A DNA stretch of 64,000 nucleotides from an uncultured Phycisphaerales bacterium (GCA_903871935.1 CAIQIQ010000048.1:39515-103514), one strand, 5' to 3'; positions 27,010 through 36,666 are shown, counted from the stretch's first letter. Made by a program: numbers and translations. Notes: a model not told the origin generated them from the letters alone.

Positions 27010-28632
27010 ATGTCTACCAAGCTTAACCGGCGTCCTGTCGTTCTGGTGATTCGCGATGGCTGGGGCCAGAACCCCGACAAGCGGTACGATGCTAGCAATG
27101 CCATCGTCCAGGCGAAGAAGCCGGTTACAGACAAGCTGATGGCCGAGTATCCTTCAGTGCTGATCCATACCAGCGGGTTTGAAGTGGGTTTGCCCAAGGG
27201 GACGATGGGCAACTCTGAAGTGGGGCATCAGAACATCGGGGCGGGGCGAATTGTGGATCAGGATTCCGGCCGGATCTCCCGCGCGATCGTTGAGGGGCCG
27301 TTCTTCGAGAATAGGGAACTCAACGCCGCTGTTGAATTCGCTCTGAAGAACAATGGCGCATTGCACCTGATGGGCCTGGTCTCGGATGGTGGCGTGCATG
27401 CTCTGATGGAGCATTACTATGGGTGCATGGAACTGGCGAAGCGCAAGGGGCTCAAGAGGGTGTTTCTGCATGCCTTCATGGATGGCAGAGATACGCCGCC
27501 GCAGTCGGGCATCGATTTCATGAAGGATATGGAAAAGAATATGGCCGAGATCGGTGTGGGGAAGGTCGCCACGGTGATCGGCCGGTATTGGGCGATGGAT
27601 CGCGACAACCGCTGGGACCGCGTTGAAAAGGGGTATCGTGCGATGGTGATGGGGCAGGGCAGCCACTTCAAGAGCGCAACCGAAGCGCTGCAGAGCTATT
27701 ACGACAATCCGACTTCATCGAACATGACTGGTGATGAGTTCGTTACGCCCTCGATGATCTGTGACGATGGCGTCACTCCCCGCGCCACGGTCAAGGATGG
27801 CGATGGGGTGATCTTCGTGAACTTCCGCGGCGACCGCCCGCGTGAGATCTCCAAGGCGTTTGTGCTGGAGAAGTTTCCGTTCACGACCACGGACAAAGAA
27901 GGCAAGGAAACGGTCTTTGGCTTCGACCGCGGGCAGAAACTGAATCTCTACTTCGTCACCATGACGGCTTATGAGAAGGGCCTGCCGGTGCATGTTGCCT
28001 TCGAGAAGCCCCCGAAAATGAAGAACATCCTCGGCGAATACATCTCGAACCTGGGCCTGAAGCAGCTTCGCTGTGCCGAGACGGAAAAGTTCGCCCATGT
28101 GACCTTCTTCTTTAATGACTACCGTGAGGAAGCGTTCCCTGGCGAAGACCGCAAGCTGGTCGCCTCGTCCAAGGTTGCCACCTATGACCAGAAACCCGAG
28201 ATGAGTGCTCCGGAAGTGGCGGATGAGTGTGCCAGGGCGATTGATTCGGGCAAGTATGATCTGGTGATCATCAACTTTGCCAACGGCGATATGGTCGGCC
28301 ATACCGGCAACCTGGCGGCCGCCACCAAGGCCATCGAGGCTGTCGATGCCGGCGTGGGCAAGATCGTCGATGCCACCCGCCGGCAGGGCGGGAGCCTGGT
28401 TATTACCGCCGACCATGGCAACGCGGAGATGGAGCTTGACCCGACGACCGGCGGCCCACATACCGCTCACACCACCTTCGATGTTCCGCTGGTATTGGTG
28501 GACGATCGGTATAAAGGAAAGAAGCTTCGCGAAGGCGGCCGGCTGGCGGATCTTGCCCCAACCTGCCTGGACCTGATGGGTTTGCCGGTTCCGGCGGAGA
28601 TGACCGGGCAGTCGCTGCTGCCGAAGATTTGA
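27010..28632 (+). CDS. gpmI: 2,3-bisphosphoglycerate-independent phosphoglycerate mutase
   Basis: 540 residues from the ATG at 27010, nine bases after GAAGGA; a closer ATG at 27001 and an open frame to 26824 exist. Alkaline-phosphatase-fold metal ligands are present: VIRDGWGQNPD (Asp 16), the phosphorylated Ser in MGNSEVGHQN (Ser 69), VFLHAFMDGRDTPP, GRYWAMDRDNRW, FVNFRGDRPRE, and the C-terminal NFANGDMVGHTGN and ITADHGNAEM with manganese ligands. It interconverts 3- and 2-phosphoglycerate in glycolysis. The 240-base gap before it carries no gene. Confidence 0.96.
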   Translation: MSTKLNRRPVVLVIRDGWGQNPDKRYDASNAIVQAKKPVTDKLMAEYPSVLIHTSGFEVGLPKGTMGNSEVGHQNIGAGRIVDQDSGRISRAIVEGPFFENRELNAAVEFALKNNGALHLMGLVSDGGVHALMEHYYGCMELAKRKGLKRVFLHAFMDGRDTPPQSGIDFMKDMEKNMAEIGVGKVATVIGRYWAMDRDNRWDRVEKGYRAMVMGQGSHFKSATEALQSYYDNPTSSNMTGDEFVTPSMICDDGVTPRATVKDGDGVIFVNFRGDRPREISKAFVLEKFPFTTTDKEGKETVFGFDRGQKLNLYFVTMTAYEKGLPVHVAFEKPPKMKNILGEYISNLGLKQLRCAETEKFAHVTFFFNDYREEAFPGEDRKLVASSKVATYDQKPEMSAPEVADECARAIDSGKYDLVIINFANGDMVGHTGNLAAATKAIEAVDAGVGKIVDATRRQGGSLVITADHGNAEMELDPTTGGPHTAHTTFDVPLVLVDDRYKGKKLREGGRLADLAPTCLDLMGLPVPAEMTGQSLLPKI

Positions 28633-28877
28633 TGAGTGTCTGGCGTACAGTGTCGAGGGTAGCAGGCATCGCGAAGATGGCGGACACTGGTTCGCTGTTT
28701 GCAGCGTTCCAGCATTTTTCCTGTTGTCCCTTTGTGCGCCGCCGCGATAGACTTGGCCGTGCGCCATTGCGGGGTTTCGCTGTTATCATTGTTGTCTGCC
28801 GAGGCAGTCGTAGCGTCATCGATGCCCGCAATCTGGCGTGGTGAGCCAACGCGGTAATCAGGAAGAGGCACAAAACC

Positions 28878-30287
28878 ATGCGAGTGCTGATGCTGGGGTG
28901 GGAATTTCCCCCGTTTATTTCCGGTGGCTTGGGTACTGCCTGCTATGGCTTGACCAAAGCCATGAGCGCCCAGGGCACGGACGTGCTTTTCGTTCTACCG
29001 CGCCCGGTGTCAGCGCCATTCTCGACCCATGTCAATCTGGTTAGCGCGCAGCCAGGATCTGACCTTGCGTCGCCGGCGGCCGAGTTCCGCCTTGACGAGT
29101 TTGAGCGCGTGGTGTTCCGCACCATCGACGCGCAGATCTCCAGTCCCTACCAGACGAGCCGGCAGTATCAGGAGGCGGTCGTCGAGAAACACCAGCGCCG
29201 GGTTCCGGTAACCAATGGCGGAGCCGGACAGACTACGGTAGCCAAGCCCGAGGTCGTCGCTGCGCCGCCGACGCCACAGGCCAAGCCGGCGGGACCCGCC
29301 CCTATTCGTGCTCCTGGTCAGTATGCATGCGATCTGCATTCGGAGATCCAGCGCTATGCGGCTCTGGCGGCCGAGGTCGCCAGGAATGAGCAGTTTGACG
29401 TAGTGCACGCACATGACTGGATGACGTTCCCCGCCGGCATGGCCACCGCGGCGGCCAAGAATGTTCCACTGGTTGTCCACATTCACTCCACCGAGTTCGA
29501 CCGTGCCGGAAACAACATCGATCAGCGCATCTTCGACATCGAGCGCCAAGGCATGAAGACAGCGCTGAAGGTCATCGCGGTCTCCCATCTCACACGGCAG
29601 ATGATTTTGCTCCATTACGGCATTGATCCGGCCAAGGTTGAAGTCGTCTACAACGCCGTTGACAACGGTTCGGGCGGATCCGGTCCAGCGAAATTCGATG
29701 CGGAGAAGTACAAGATCCACAAGGATGAGAAAATCGTTCTGTTCCTCGGCCGGATGACTTCGCAGAAGGGCCCGGAGTATTTTCTCGCCGCCGCCAAGAA
29801 GGTCCTGCAGGTCATGGACAACGTGAAGTTTGTCATGGCCGGCTCGGGCGACCTGATGCGCCGAACCGTGGAGATGGCCGGTGCCATGGGGATCGGCCAC
29901 AAGGTGCTGTTCACCGGTTTTCTGCAGCATCAGGATGTCGATCATGTGCTGAGGATGGCGGACATCTATGTGATGCCTTCGGTCTCCGAGCCGTTCGGCA
30001 TTGCGCCACTCGAGGCAATGAACCGCGATGTGCCGGTGATCATCTCCAAGCAATCAGGCGTCAGCGAGGTATTGAACCACGTACTGAAGGTGGACTTCTG
30101 GGACACGGACGAGATGGCGAACAAGATCGTGGCCGTGCTGCGGCACCCGCCGCTGGCCGCGATGCTGAGCCAGCACGGAGCGTTTGAGGTACAGAAGCTC
30201 TCTTGGGCAGATGCCGCACGGCAGTGCCTGGAAGTGTACGAACACGCGATCGAGGACATGGCGGCCGAAGGATCGTTTGTGGCCTAA
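28878..30287 (+). CDS. Glycosyltransferase, GT-B fold (glycogen synthase/GT4-like)
   Basis: 469 residues with AGGAAGAGG before the ATG. The N-terminal half starts like starch/glycogen synthases (LMLGWEFPPFISGGLGTACYGL) and has DVVHAHDWMTFPAG and the HSTEFDR strand; the C-terminal half has the GT4 set VLFLGRMTSQKGPEYFL, VMAGSGDL, VLFTGFLQ and the nucleotide-sugar Glu motif MPSVSEPFGIAPLEAM. An Ala/Pro-rich insertion of about 50 residues (about 115-160) sits in the N-terminal domain. It may extend glycogen or a related alpha-glucan; the acceptor is unknown. The 245-base gap upstream holds no gene, and 30288-30434 downstream is empty. Confidence 0.88.
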   Translation: MRVLMLGWEFPPFISGGLGTACYGLTKAMSAQGTDVLFVLPRPVSAPFSTHVNLVSAQPGSDLASPAAEFRLDEFERVVFRTIDAQISSPYQTSRQYQEAVVEKHQRRVPVTNGGAGQTTVAKPEVVAAPPTPQAKPAGPAPIRAPGQYACDLHSEIQRYAALAAEVARNEQFDVVHAHDWMTFPAGMATAAAKNVPLVVHIHSTEFDRAGNNIDQRIFDIERQGMKTALKVIAVSHLTRQMILLHYGIDPAKVEVVYNAVDNGSGGSGPAKFDAEKYKIHKDEKIVLFLGRMTSQKGPEYFLAAAKKVLQVMDNVKFVMAGSGDLMRRTVEMAGAMGIGHKVLFTGFLQHQDVDHVLRMADIYVMPSVSEPFGIAPLEAMNRDVPVIISKQSGVSEVLNHVLKVDFWDTDEMANKIVAVLRHPPLAAMLSQHGAFEVQKLSWADAARQCLEVYEHAIEDMAAEGSFVA

Positions 30288-30434
30288 GTCCTATTGCGGT
30301 TTCCGCGGTTGCCTCTGGTGCTGATGTCGCTGCGGCGGATCAGCATCGTCCTCCCAATGGATCTGATGCCGCCCAGAGCTTGGACGGTCGGGCGGGAACG
30401 AAACGCCGCCTCGGTCGATCTCCGGGCAACCCGC

Positions 30435-33119
30435 TTATGCGTTTGGCAGATCGGGTCTGTTGCCCCTGTTGGGGCCATTGGGATTGCCCCTGGGTGGCCT
30501 GGTCGGCTCAGGTGCCGGTTCAGCTTCGGCTTTCTTGTCGCGGAAGCCGCGGGTGCTCAGTTCACTGGCGCCCATGTACATCGGGTTGCGCGGCATGACC
30601 AGGTAGGCCGGCAGGCGCACCGTCTGGAAGATACCCATGTTCGGCTTACTCTGCTCATCGACGGCCTCCTGCATCGATTGGTTGCCCCGCCGCATGATCA
30701 TCATGCCCGGTTCGCCGGAATTGGCGACGACTTCCCAAATCGTGCGGCCCTGGAACTCGATGCGGATCCGGCTGATCTTCCGAGTGATGGTCACCTTCTC
30801 GCCCGCGCGGGCAAAGGGGCCGAAGCTCGGGCCGCTGCCGTATTCGCGCTGCTCGCTCTTGCCCTGCTCAAGCGAGAGGATGAGCTGCAACATAGCGCCT
30901 TGGGTCACCTTGATCTGGCTCGCCTCGAGCTGGCTGGTGAGGTTCTGCATGATCTTCGCCTGCTCATCGGGGGTGCAGTTCACGTTCATCTGCAGCGAGA
31001 TGGAGGCCCCGGGCTTGAGCAGCAGTTCGCTCTCGGGCATGGTCTGCGCGGCCTTTAAGACGGCGGCGTGGGGGACGCTCGCCATGACCAGGGTGGCGGC
31101 CCGTCCATCGTTGTCCAGGGCGTAGGCCAACTGGCCGGAAGAGAGCACCGTGGCCGGGGTATTGGCGGGTAATTCGTACTTCCACAGCGGGCTTCGCCGC
31201 TCCAGATCGACCAGAGCGGTGTTGCTCAGTAGCGCATAGCCGTCGGCCGGGCAGGCGATCGAAGTGATCGAGAACGAGCCGGGCATGGTGAAGTCACGAT
31301 AGAGTTCGCCGGTTTCGAGGTTTACGGCCCAGATGGTCGTCCCATCGGTGGCCAGGAGCTGCTTCCCGCTGGGGCTGAAGGCAAAATGCGTTGCCGAGGC
31401 CAGCGGCTCGGGCAGATCGGCCACGCCGCGGCCGGTGGCCGCATCGATAACGACCGCGTCCTTACCCGTGCTGAGGGCGAGATACTTGCCGTTGACACTG
31501 AGGGCCGGCACGCCCGTGCGGGTATGGGCGCAGTGGTAGATCGCCTTGCCGGACTTGGCGTTCCAGAGATAGAGTTCGCCATTCTGGCCGCCGGTGGTGA
31601 TGAAGCGGTCGTTGCCCACGAACATGGCCGAGGTGATGTCGTGGAACATCTGCTTCTCGACCACGTAGGGGAAGAGGATCAGTTCGCGTTTGCCGCCGGC
31701 CCCGCTGCCGGGCTCGATGTTCCACATCTCCAGGCGATCGCCACGGTTGTTCTTGCGGAACAGGACGTGGGTGCCATCGGGGGAGATATCCTCCAGGACC
31801 ATGTCCTTGCCGACATTCACATCGGCTTTGCCGACGACTTCGCCGGTGGCGGGGTTGATCCGATCGAGATAGATCGTGTCCTGGTTATCGACCTGGGAGG
31901 CGACCACCGCGCCACCTGCAGTTGCAGCGCCACCTCTCGCCTCGACGATCGTGCGCGGGCGGGCCTCACCGGCCGCTCCACGAATCGCGGCACCGTGGAC
32001 GGCGGGACGAGTCGTGGCGCCGGCAGTGCTGGCAATCGCATCAGGCACGAACTTGGCCTTGCTGACGATCAACGTCAGTTCCTGGGCCATGCTGGTGTCG
32101 GCCTCCTGGTAGCCGGGGGTGCGTTTGAGGGCATCCGCGCCCAGGCCCTTCGCGGGCGGGATGTCGTTTTCGGCGCGGGGGCGGATCTCGTCGAGGCTCT
32201 TCCACTTCTGGAACATATCCGCTTCCCAGCCGTCGATCGCCACGCGGACCCGCTCGGGCTCGCGGGCGACAACGGTGCCGTGCTTCCACGAGCCATCGCG
32301 AATCTGCACGCGATCGCCAACCTTGGCATCCAGTCGCGAGCCGGAGACCAGGGCATCGCGCTCATCAACCCAGCGGCCGTTGCGGTCGTTCCAGCCTTCC
32401 GCGATCACGCGCACCTGGCCGGGCCTGCGCTCGGCCAGCACGCCGGGACGGGGGGAGTCGCCATCGAAGACGATCACGCGGTCGCCGGCCTTGGGTTCGC
32501 GCCAGCCGCGCGGCACCGGACCGCCGGCGTTGGCGCCCGGGGCATCACCCGGGGGCTCGGCCGGCGCGGCCTGGTCATCCTTTACTTCAGGGTGCATCGG
32601 GGCGTTGCCGATCGGGTCATCGTTCGAGCCAACGGCGCGGATGCGCCAGGGCTCGACCCACTCTTTGAAGTTCCCGGGGGCGTAGAAAACGAGGACCCAG
32701 CCGTTCTGCAATTTGAATACCGTGGCCGCCCGCCAGGCGGCGCCGCGTTTTGCTTCCACCTTCTGATTGAGCTTCCACTGCGCCGCATCGCCCACACCGG
32801 CCGGTTTATCGAATGCGGGGTCAACCGGCGCTGCGGGGGCGACCGACGTGCCGGGCGTGGCGCTCGGGGTCGAGCTGGTGCTCCCCGCGCCTCCCGCGCC
32901 ACGAATGCGGTCGGTGGTCACCCAGTCTTCGTCCGTGGCGCCCTGATATCGGATCAGGTACTTCCGCCCTTCCTTCTTCACGATGGTGGCGGCCGACCAG
33001 GTATCGCCCTCGCGCACTTCCACCTTCTGGCCCTCGGTATAGGTAGCCTGTTGTCCCAGGCTGACCTGCGCGGCCAGTATCACGCACACCGCCAGACTCA
33101 GACTTAGCCTCTTTGACAT
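30435..33119 (-). CDS. Exported protein with four Tudor/Agenet-like modules and a beta-propeller
   Basis: 894 residues. Signal peptide of about 22 residues. Then four related modules of about 45 residues: 28-73 (EGQKVEVREGDTWSAATIV), 118-161 (LNQKVEAKRGAAWRAATVF), 211-258 (AGDRVIVFDGD) and 267-313 (VGDRVQIRDGSWKHGTVV). Each has the order acidic/basic strand, a Trp-containing turn, A-T-I/V strand, and a final W plus aspartate, as in Agenet/Tudor barrels. Residues about 400-700 form WD40/PQQ-like blades (LYLWNAKSGKAIYH, YLALSTGKDAVVIDAATG). The C-terminus has a basic helical domain and a Pro-rich tail. The same small module ends the kinase at 34-35 kb. Role unknown; likely a periplasmic or surface scaffold. 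Confidence 0.8.
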   Translation of the reverse strand: MSKRLSLSLAVCVILAAQVSLGQQATYTEGQKVEVREGDTWSAATIVKKEGRKYLIRYQGATDEDWVTTDRIRGAGGAGSTSSTPSATPGTSVAPAAPVDPAFDKPAGVGDAAQWKLNQKVEAKRGAAWRAATVFKLQNGWVLVFYAPGNFKEWVEPWRIRAVGSNDDPIGNAPMHPEVKDDQAAPAEPPGDAPGANAGGPVPRGWREPKAGDRVIVFDGDSPRPGVLAERRPGQVRVIAEGWNDRNGRWVDERDALVSGSRLDAKVGDRVQIRDGSWKHGTVVAREPERVRVAIDGWEADMFQKWKSLDEIRPRAENDIPPAKGLGADALKRTPGYQEADTSMAQELTLIVSKAKFVPDAIASTAGATTRPAVHGAAIRGAAGEARPRTIVEARGGAATAGGAVVASQVDNQDTIYLDRINPATGEVVGKADVNVGKDMVLEDISPDGTHVLFRKNNRGDRLEMWNIEPGSGAGGKRELILFPYVVEKQMFHDITSAMFVGNDRFITTGGQNGELYLWNAKSGKAIYHCAHTRTGVPALSVNGKYLALSTGKDAVVIDAATGRGVADLPEPLASATHFAFSPSGKQLLATDGTTIWAVNLETGELYRDFTMPGSFSITSIACPADGYALLSNTALVDLERRSPLWKYELPANTPATVLSSGQLAYALDNDGRAATLVMASVPHAAVLKAAQTMPESELLLKPGASISLQMNVNCTPDEQAKIMQNLTSQLEASQIKVTQGAMLQLILSLEQGKSEQREYGSGPSFGPFARAGEKVTITRKISRIRIEFQGRTIWEVVANSGEPGMMIMRRGNQSMQEAVDEQSKPNMGIFQTVRLPAYLVMPRNPMYMGASELSTRGFRDKKAEAEPAPEPTRPPRGNPNGPNRGNRPDLPNA

Positions 33120-33377
33120 ACCGCGTCCTCCCGTCTCAATAATCAGGCACAGTATCCCGACAGCCGGAACTCATATCAAGCAGATACTCTACCCATCCAT
33201 CAGAACAGCGCACGACCTCCGATGGTTACATAATCAGCCAGGAACCGCCTTTTGCCTCGGTTTGCCCGCGCCCGTAACCTGCAGCTCCCGGACGGTGTTT
33301 CTCTATTGCATGGAGTTGTGCCCTGTACAACATCACTTCCGGCTTGCTTTCGTCCCCGCGGGTCCTATCTTGACCGT

Positions 33378-34112
33378 ATGGGAACCATCCTCCCCAGCAA
33401 CAGCTTTGCGACTACGCGCTGGAGTATGGTCATGTCCGCCGTTGCCGCCGACGGACAGACTTCCGCCCGCGCTCTCGACGAACTGTGCGGTATCTACTGG
33501 TATCCCATCTACGCCTTTATCCGGCGCCAGACGCCATCACCGGATGATGCGGCCGATCTTACCCAGGCTTTCTTCACGCAGTTTATCGAACGCGATTGCC
33601 TGGCGAATGTCGCTCCGGAGAAAGGACGGTTCCGCTCATTCCTGCTTGTTTGCCTTCGTCGCTTTCTGGCAAACCAGCACCGCCAGGACCACGCCGCCAA
33701 GCGTGGCGGAGGACACAAGACCTTGTCCCTCGACTTTGCTTTCGCCGAGCAGCGGTACTGTCGCGAACCATCGCATTCCATCACCCCCGAGAAGATCTAC
33801 CAGCACGACTGGGCGGTGGCACTGCTCGCACGTGCATTGCGTCAGGTGTCCGATGAATTCGCCGCGCGTGGCCGGCAACAGATCTTCGATACGCTCAAGA
33901 TCTATCTCGGCCCCGATGAAACTGCCCCTGCCTATGCCCAGGCCGCGGCCGCACTGGGCATGTCAGAGACCGCCGTAAAAGTCGCCGTGCATCGCCTGCG
34001 CGATCGTTATCGCCAGGCAATCGAGCAGGAAGCGGCCAATACCATGGAACAGGACGCTTCGCTCGAAGAGGAACTGCACATCCTGCTGGAATCGCTGGCT
34101 GCTGTAAAATGA
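33378..34112 (+). CDS. ECF-type RNA polymerase sigma factor, kinase-associated group
   Basis: 244 residues from the ATG at 33378 (MGTILPSNSFATTRW). Region 2: IYWYPIYAFIRRQTPSPDDA followed by ADLTQAFFTQFIERD; a linker KGRFRSFLLVCLRRFLANQH; region 4: YAQAAAALGMSETAVKVAVH followed by RLRDRYRQ, a helix-turn-helix. This long-linker ECF class, which I know from planctomycetes, acidobacteria and verrucomicrobia, is usually encoded next to a Ser/Thr kinase, as here: its stop overlaps the kinase start by four bases. The kinase probably controls the sigma factor by phosphorylation instead of an anti-sigma factor. The 258 bases upstream face the divergent propeller gene. Confidence 0.9.
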   Translation: MGTILPSNSFATTRWSMVMSAVAADGQTSARALDELCGIYWYPIYAFIRRQTPSPDDAADLTQAFFTQFIERDCLANVAPEKGRFRSFLLVCLRRFLANQHRQDHAAKRGGGHKTLSLDFAFAEQRYCREPSHSITPEKIYQHDWAVALLARALRQVSDEFAARGRQQIFDTLKIYLGPDETAPAYAQAAAALGMSETAVKVAVHRLRDRYRQAIEQEAANTMEQDASLEEELHILLESLAAVK

Positions 34113-35449
34113 TCAGCCCACCACAACATCACCCCTGCCCACGCTGTGGGTATCCGCTTGCAGCCGATTCCATCACCATGGGCCTCTGTCCGCGCTGCCT
34201 GCTCACTCGCGTGCTCGATGTTCGGAAGAATATGCAGATGCAGCTTGATCGAATCCGCCCCTGGCCGGATGCTCCCTCGCCCCAAGTGCTGCAGGCTGCC
34301 ATGCCCGGGCTCGAGGTGCTCGAATTGATAGCCCGGGGTGGAATGGGCCTGATCTACCGTGCCCGTCAGAAGGATCTCCAGCGCGACGTAGCGCTTAAGA
34401 TCCTGCCCATCGATGCCCTGCAGGATGCCACCATCCCTGCCCGGTTCCAGACCGAAGCCCGCATTCTGGCTGGCCTGAATCATCCCAACATCGTCAGGGC
34501 CATCGAAGCCGGCCAAACGCCCGACTGGCTCTATCTCGTCATGGAACTGGTGCACGGCCCGAGCCTCCGCGAGGTCATGAAGCGTGAAGGAAAGCTCCAT
34601 CCCCGCCACGCACTCACCATCGCCGCACAGATCAGCAGTGCCCTCACTTACGCACATGCCCGCCAGATCATCCATCGGGACATCAAGCCGGAGAACATTC
34701 TGCTCGACCCGGGCGATCGCCCGACCGATGCCGATCTTGATGCCTTCTTCGCCAGCGGCGGCCGCGTCCGTCTGGCCGACTTCGGCATCGCCAAGTCCCT
34801 CCACCATCCCGTGCAGGATATGACCCTCACCGGACCGGATCAGTTATTCGGCACCGCCGACTACATAGCGCCCGAATGCCGCCAGGCAGGCCACGCGCCC
34901 AGCCCCGCATCGGATCTCTATGCCCTGGGCGTTGTCCTCTACGAAATGCTCACCGGCCGGATCCCGGCCGGTCATTTCCCACTCCCCAGCCGCGTTGCCC
35001 CGGTTTCCAGAAAGCTTGACGCCATCATCCTCTGCTGCCTGGCGGCCGATCCATCCGAGCGCTATGCCAGCGCTGACCAGTTGCACCACCAGATCACCAA
35101 AGCCCTGGCCCATCGTCCCGCCCCTCGCGTTCTACTGCTTGGTACCCTCGCCCTTCTGGCCGTCGCCGCCTGGGTTGTCACGTTCTTTGGCAGTTCCCAT
35201 CCCCGCACCGCGCCCACCACCCTCCCTGTCATCTCCGCACCCTCCGCACCGCAGCCAAAGGAGGAATCGCCCACCACTCACCCCAGCATGTTCGTCCTCA
35301 TGCCTGGCGACACCGTGCACGTGAAATGGGGGGACCAGTGGTACGATGCCACTGTAGTCCGCCGCGAAGGCCGCCGCGTACTGGTTCATTTCGACGGCTG
35401 GAGCAACAGCTTCGATCAATGGGTTGGTTCTGACCGCGTGAAATGGTAG
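34109..35449 (+). CDS. Transmembrane Ser/Thr kinase with extracytoplasmic Tudor-like domain
   Basis: 446 residues. N-terminal zinc ribbon (CPRCG..CPRC, 10-30), complete kinase domain (ARGGMGLIYRA 75-85, Lys 97 in VALKIL, HRDIKPEN from 189, DFGIAK from 224, IAPEC), one membrane segment (VLLLGTLALLAVAAWVVTFF, 341-360), a Pro/Ser/Thr linker and a terminal module at about 398-446 (PGDTVHVKWGDQWYDATVV). The terminal module matches the four modules of the exported propeller protein encoded divergently. It should lie outside the cytoplasm and act as the sensor. It is co-translated with the ECF sigma factor. Confidence 0.92.
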   Translation: MISPPQHHPCPRCGYPLAADSITMGLCPRCLLTRVLDVRKNMQMQLDRIRPWPDAPSPQVLQAAMPGLEVLELIARGGMGLIYRARQKDLQRDVALKILPIDALQDATIPARFQTEARILAGLNHPNIVRAIEAGQTPDWLYLVMELVHGPSLREVMKREGKLHPRHALTIAAQISSALTYAHARQIIHRDIKPENILLDPGDRPTDADLDAFFASGGRVRLADFGIAKSLHHPVQDMTLTGPDQLFGTADYIAPECRQAGHAPSPASDLYALGVVLYEMLTGRIPAGHFPLPSRVAPVSRKLDAIILCCLAADPSERYASADQLHHQITKALAHRPAPRVLLLGTLALLAVAAWVVTFFGSSHPRTAPTTLPVISAPSAPQPKEESPTTHPSMFVLMPGDTVHVKWGDQWYDATVVRREGRRVLVHFDGWSNSFDQWVGSDRVKW

Positions 35450-35453
35450 CCGA

Positions 35454-35607
35454 CAGATACAGGCGAAAGGTGTAGCCCCGGTGGGCTATGTGGTGTTCCT
35501 ATGAGCGGGTACAGTACCAACATGGGCACAGCGGCCGAACTAGCTGTTGGTCTTGGCGACGTGACCATAGACTGGCTTCATATGCCACACGCAACCGCCT
35601 ATTGAGA
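35454..35607 (+). repeat. 154-base direct repeat, copy 1
   Basis: The stretch beginning CAGATACAGGCGAAAGGTGT is repeated at 39216-39369 with roughly 90% identity by eye and no gaps, beginning and ending at the same bases in both copies. Inside is an open frame of 34 codons (35501-35605, MSGYSTNMGTAAELAVGL, ending HATAY). Of eight codons that differ between copies, six change the amino acid, which argues against a conserved peptide. It starts five bases after the kinase stop codon. Confidence 0.8.
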
Positions 35608-35608
35608 G

Positions 35609-35642
35609 GATGCAGAAAAGGGGCCGATGCAGAAAAGGGGCC
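35609..35642 (+). repeat. Tandem duplication of 17 bases
   Basis: GATGCAGAAAAGGGGCC occurs twice without spacer, immediately after the end of the 154-base repeat. It is a perfect duplication, probably a recent slippage event or a target duplication scar. The rest of the gap to 35823 shows nothing recognisable. Confidence 0.8.
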
Positions 35643-35823
35643 TGGACTCGTAAACTGAAAGTGGCACAGGGATGTCCAGTTCGTTGTACACCGATCTCGG
35701 GTACGACTTCCACTCGCCCACCGCCACGGCGACGTATGGTGAGGCCGTTGGGGCGGTGTAGTCGAGAATTCGGCAGACAGAGACTATTGCATCACGCCCT
35801 CCTATCAGGTCTAGTTTGCCTGC

Positions 35824-36621
35824 GTGGAAGGCATAGACAATATCCAGCCGGAGTTTCAGGAGGCGTTTGCGCATGCAGACCAGCTGATTGCAGATTACCT
35901 TGGCCAGCGTCTGCAGGCGGCCTATTTGGGCGGCAGCGTCGCAGTTGGGGAAGCGTGGCCGGGGGCATCTGATTTTGATTGCTTCATCTTCATTTCGGAC
36001 ACTCTTACCCCCAACGACATTCAGTGGCGTGCGCAGATCGAGGCGATATTGGCTGGACGCTTCTCGGCCGTCAGCGCCTTTCATCTGAATGTGTATCCCC
36101 TGCAACGACTGGAGACCGAGGCGTTCTGGCGTTTCATCCTGAGATATAACGCCCTTCGCTTACGCGGAGATGATGTGCTGGCCCATCTCGCTGATCGTGG
36201 CCATCTGACGCCGGAGCCAACTTGTGCCTTCGCCCGCAGTCGCCATGCCTTCGTGTCTCAATGCGTAGAGGCGGCATGCCGCGGAGAGTCTCCGCCATCT
36301 CTGGAAAGCAAACTCGACGATCCTCTGCTCTGGACCCGCAAGCTGGTGCGCAATTTCATCGTAATCGAGGGTGCATTCCTTCTGATGGTGGCCGGACGCT
36401 TCCGGTCGTTTCGTCAGGGAGAAGTGCTCCTGGGATTGCAGTGTTCGTTTCCGCAATGGTCGGATTTGTACGTCCTGAGCCGGGCGATTCTGCAGGACCC
36501 TTACGCGGCCGGCGTTCTTCCCGAGCAGTTCATCCGCGATGCCCATCCGTTCCTGCAATGGATGGTGGAGGTCCTGCGAGACAGCGAGGGCACAGCCCCG
36601 AAGCGTTCGAGGCGAGCGTGA
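35824..36621 (+). CDS. Nucleotidyltransferase-domain protein
   Basis: 265 residues from a GTG; no good ribosome site is seen and the true start could differ slightly. The pol-beta-type core is GGSVAVGEAWPGASDFDCFI (about 36-55): the GS motif followed by the paired acidic residues of the catalytic metal site, then a second acidic strand region HLNVYPLQRLE. The rest is helical and resembles aminoglycoside adenylyltransferases and related streptomycin/spectinomycin or small-molecule nucleotidyltransferases (DDPLLWTRKLVRNFIVIEGA). It probably adds a nucleotide to a small molecule or protein. It converges on the Lon-type protease gene 45 bases away. Confidence 0.75.
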   Translation: MEGIDNIQPEFQEAFAHADQLIADYLGQRLQAAYLGGSVAVGEAWPGASDFDCFIFISDTLTPNDIQWRAQIEAILAGRFSAVSAFHLNVYPLQRLETEAFWRFILRYNALRLRGDDVLAHLADRGHLTPEPTCAFARSRHAFVSQCVEAACRGESPPSLESKLDDPLLWTRKLVRNFIVIEGAFLLMVAGRFRSFRQGEVLLGLQCSFPQWSDLYVLSRAILQDPYAAGVLPEQFIRDAHPFLQWMVEVLRDSEGTAPKRSRRA

Positions 36622-36666
36622 ATCAGTCACCTCGGCGCGCCCACCGTTTGTGGAGAAGCTCAGACA

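Noticed and set aside
31386..33107. 573-codon plus-strand frame opposite the Tudor-like/propeller gene
   Set aside because: Antisense shadow; the minus-strand product has a signal peptide and repeated modules, the plus-strand one has neither.
35501..35605. Conserved 34-residue peptide gene in the 154-base repeat
   Set aside because: Six of eight differing codons between the two copies change the residue, and no ribosome site precedes the ATG.
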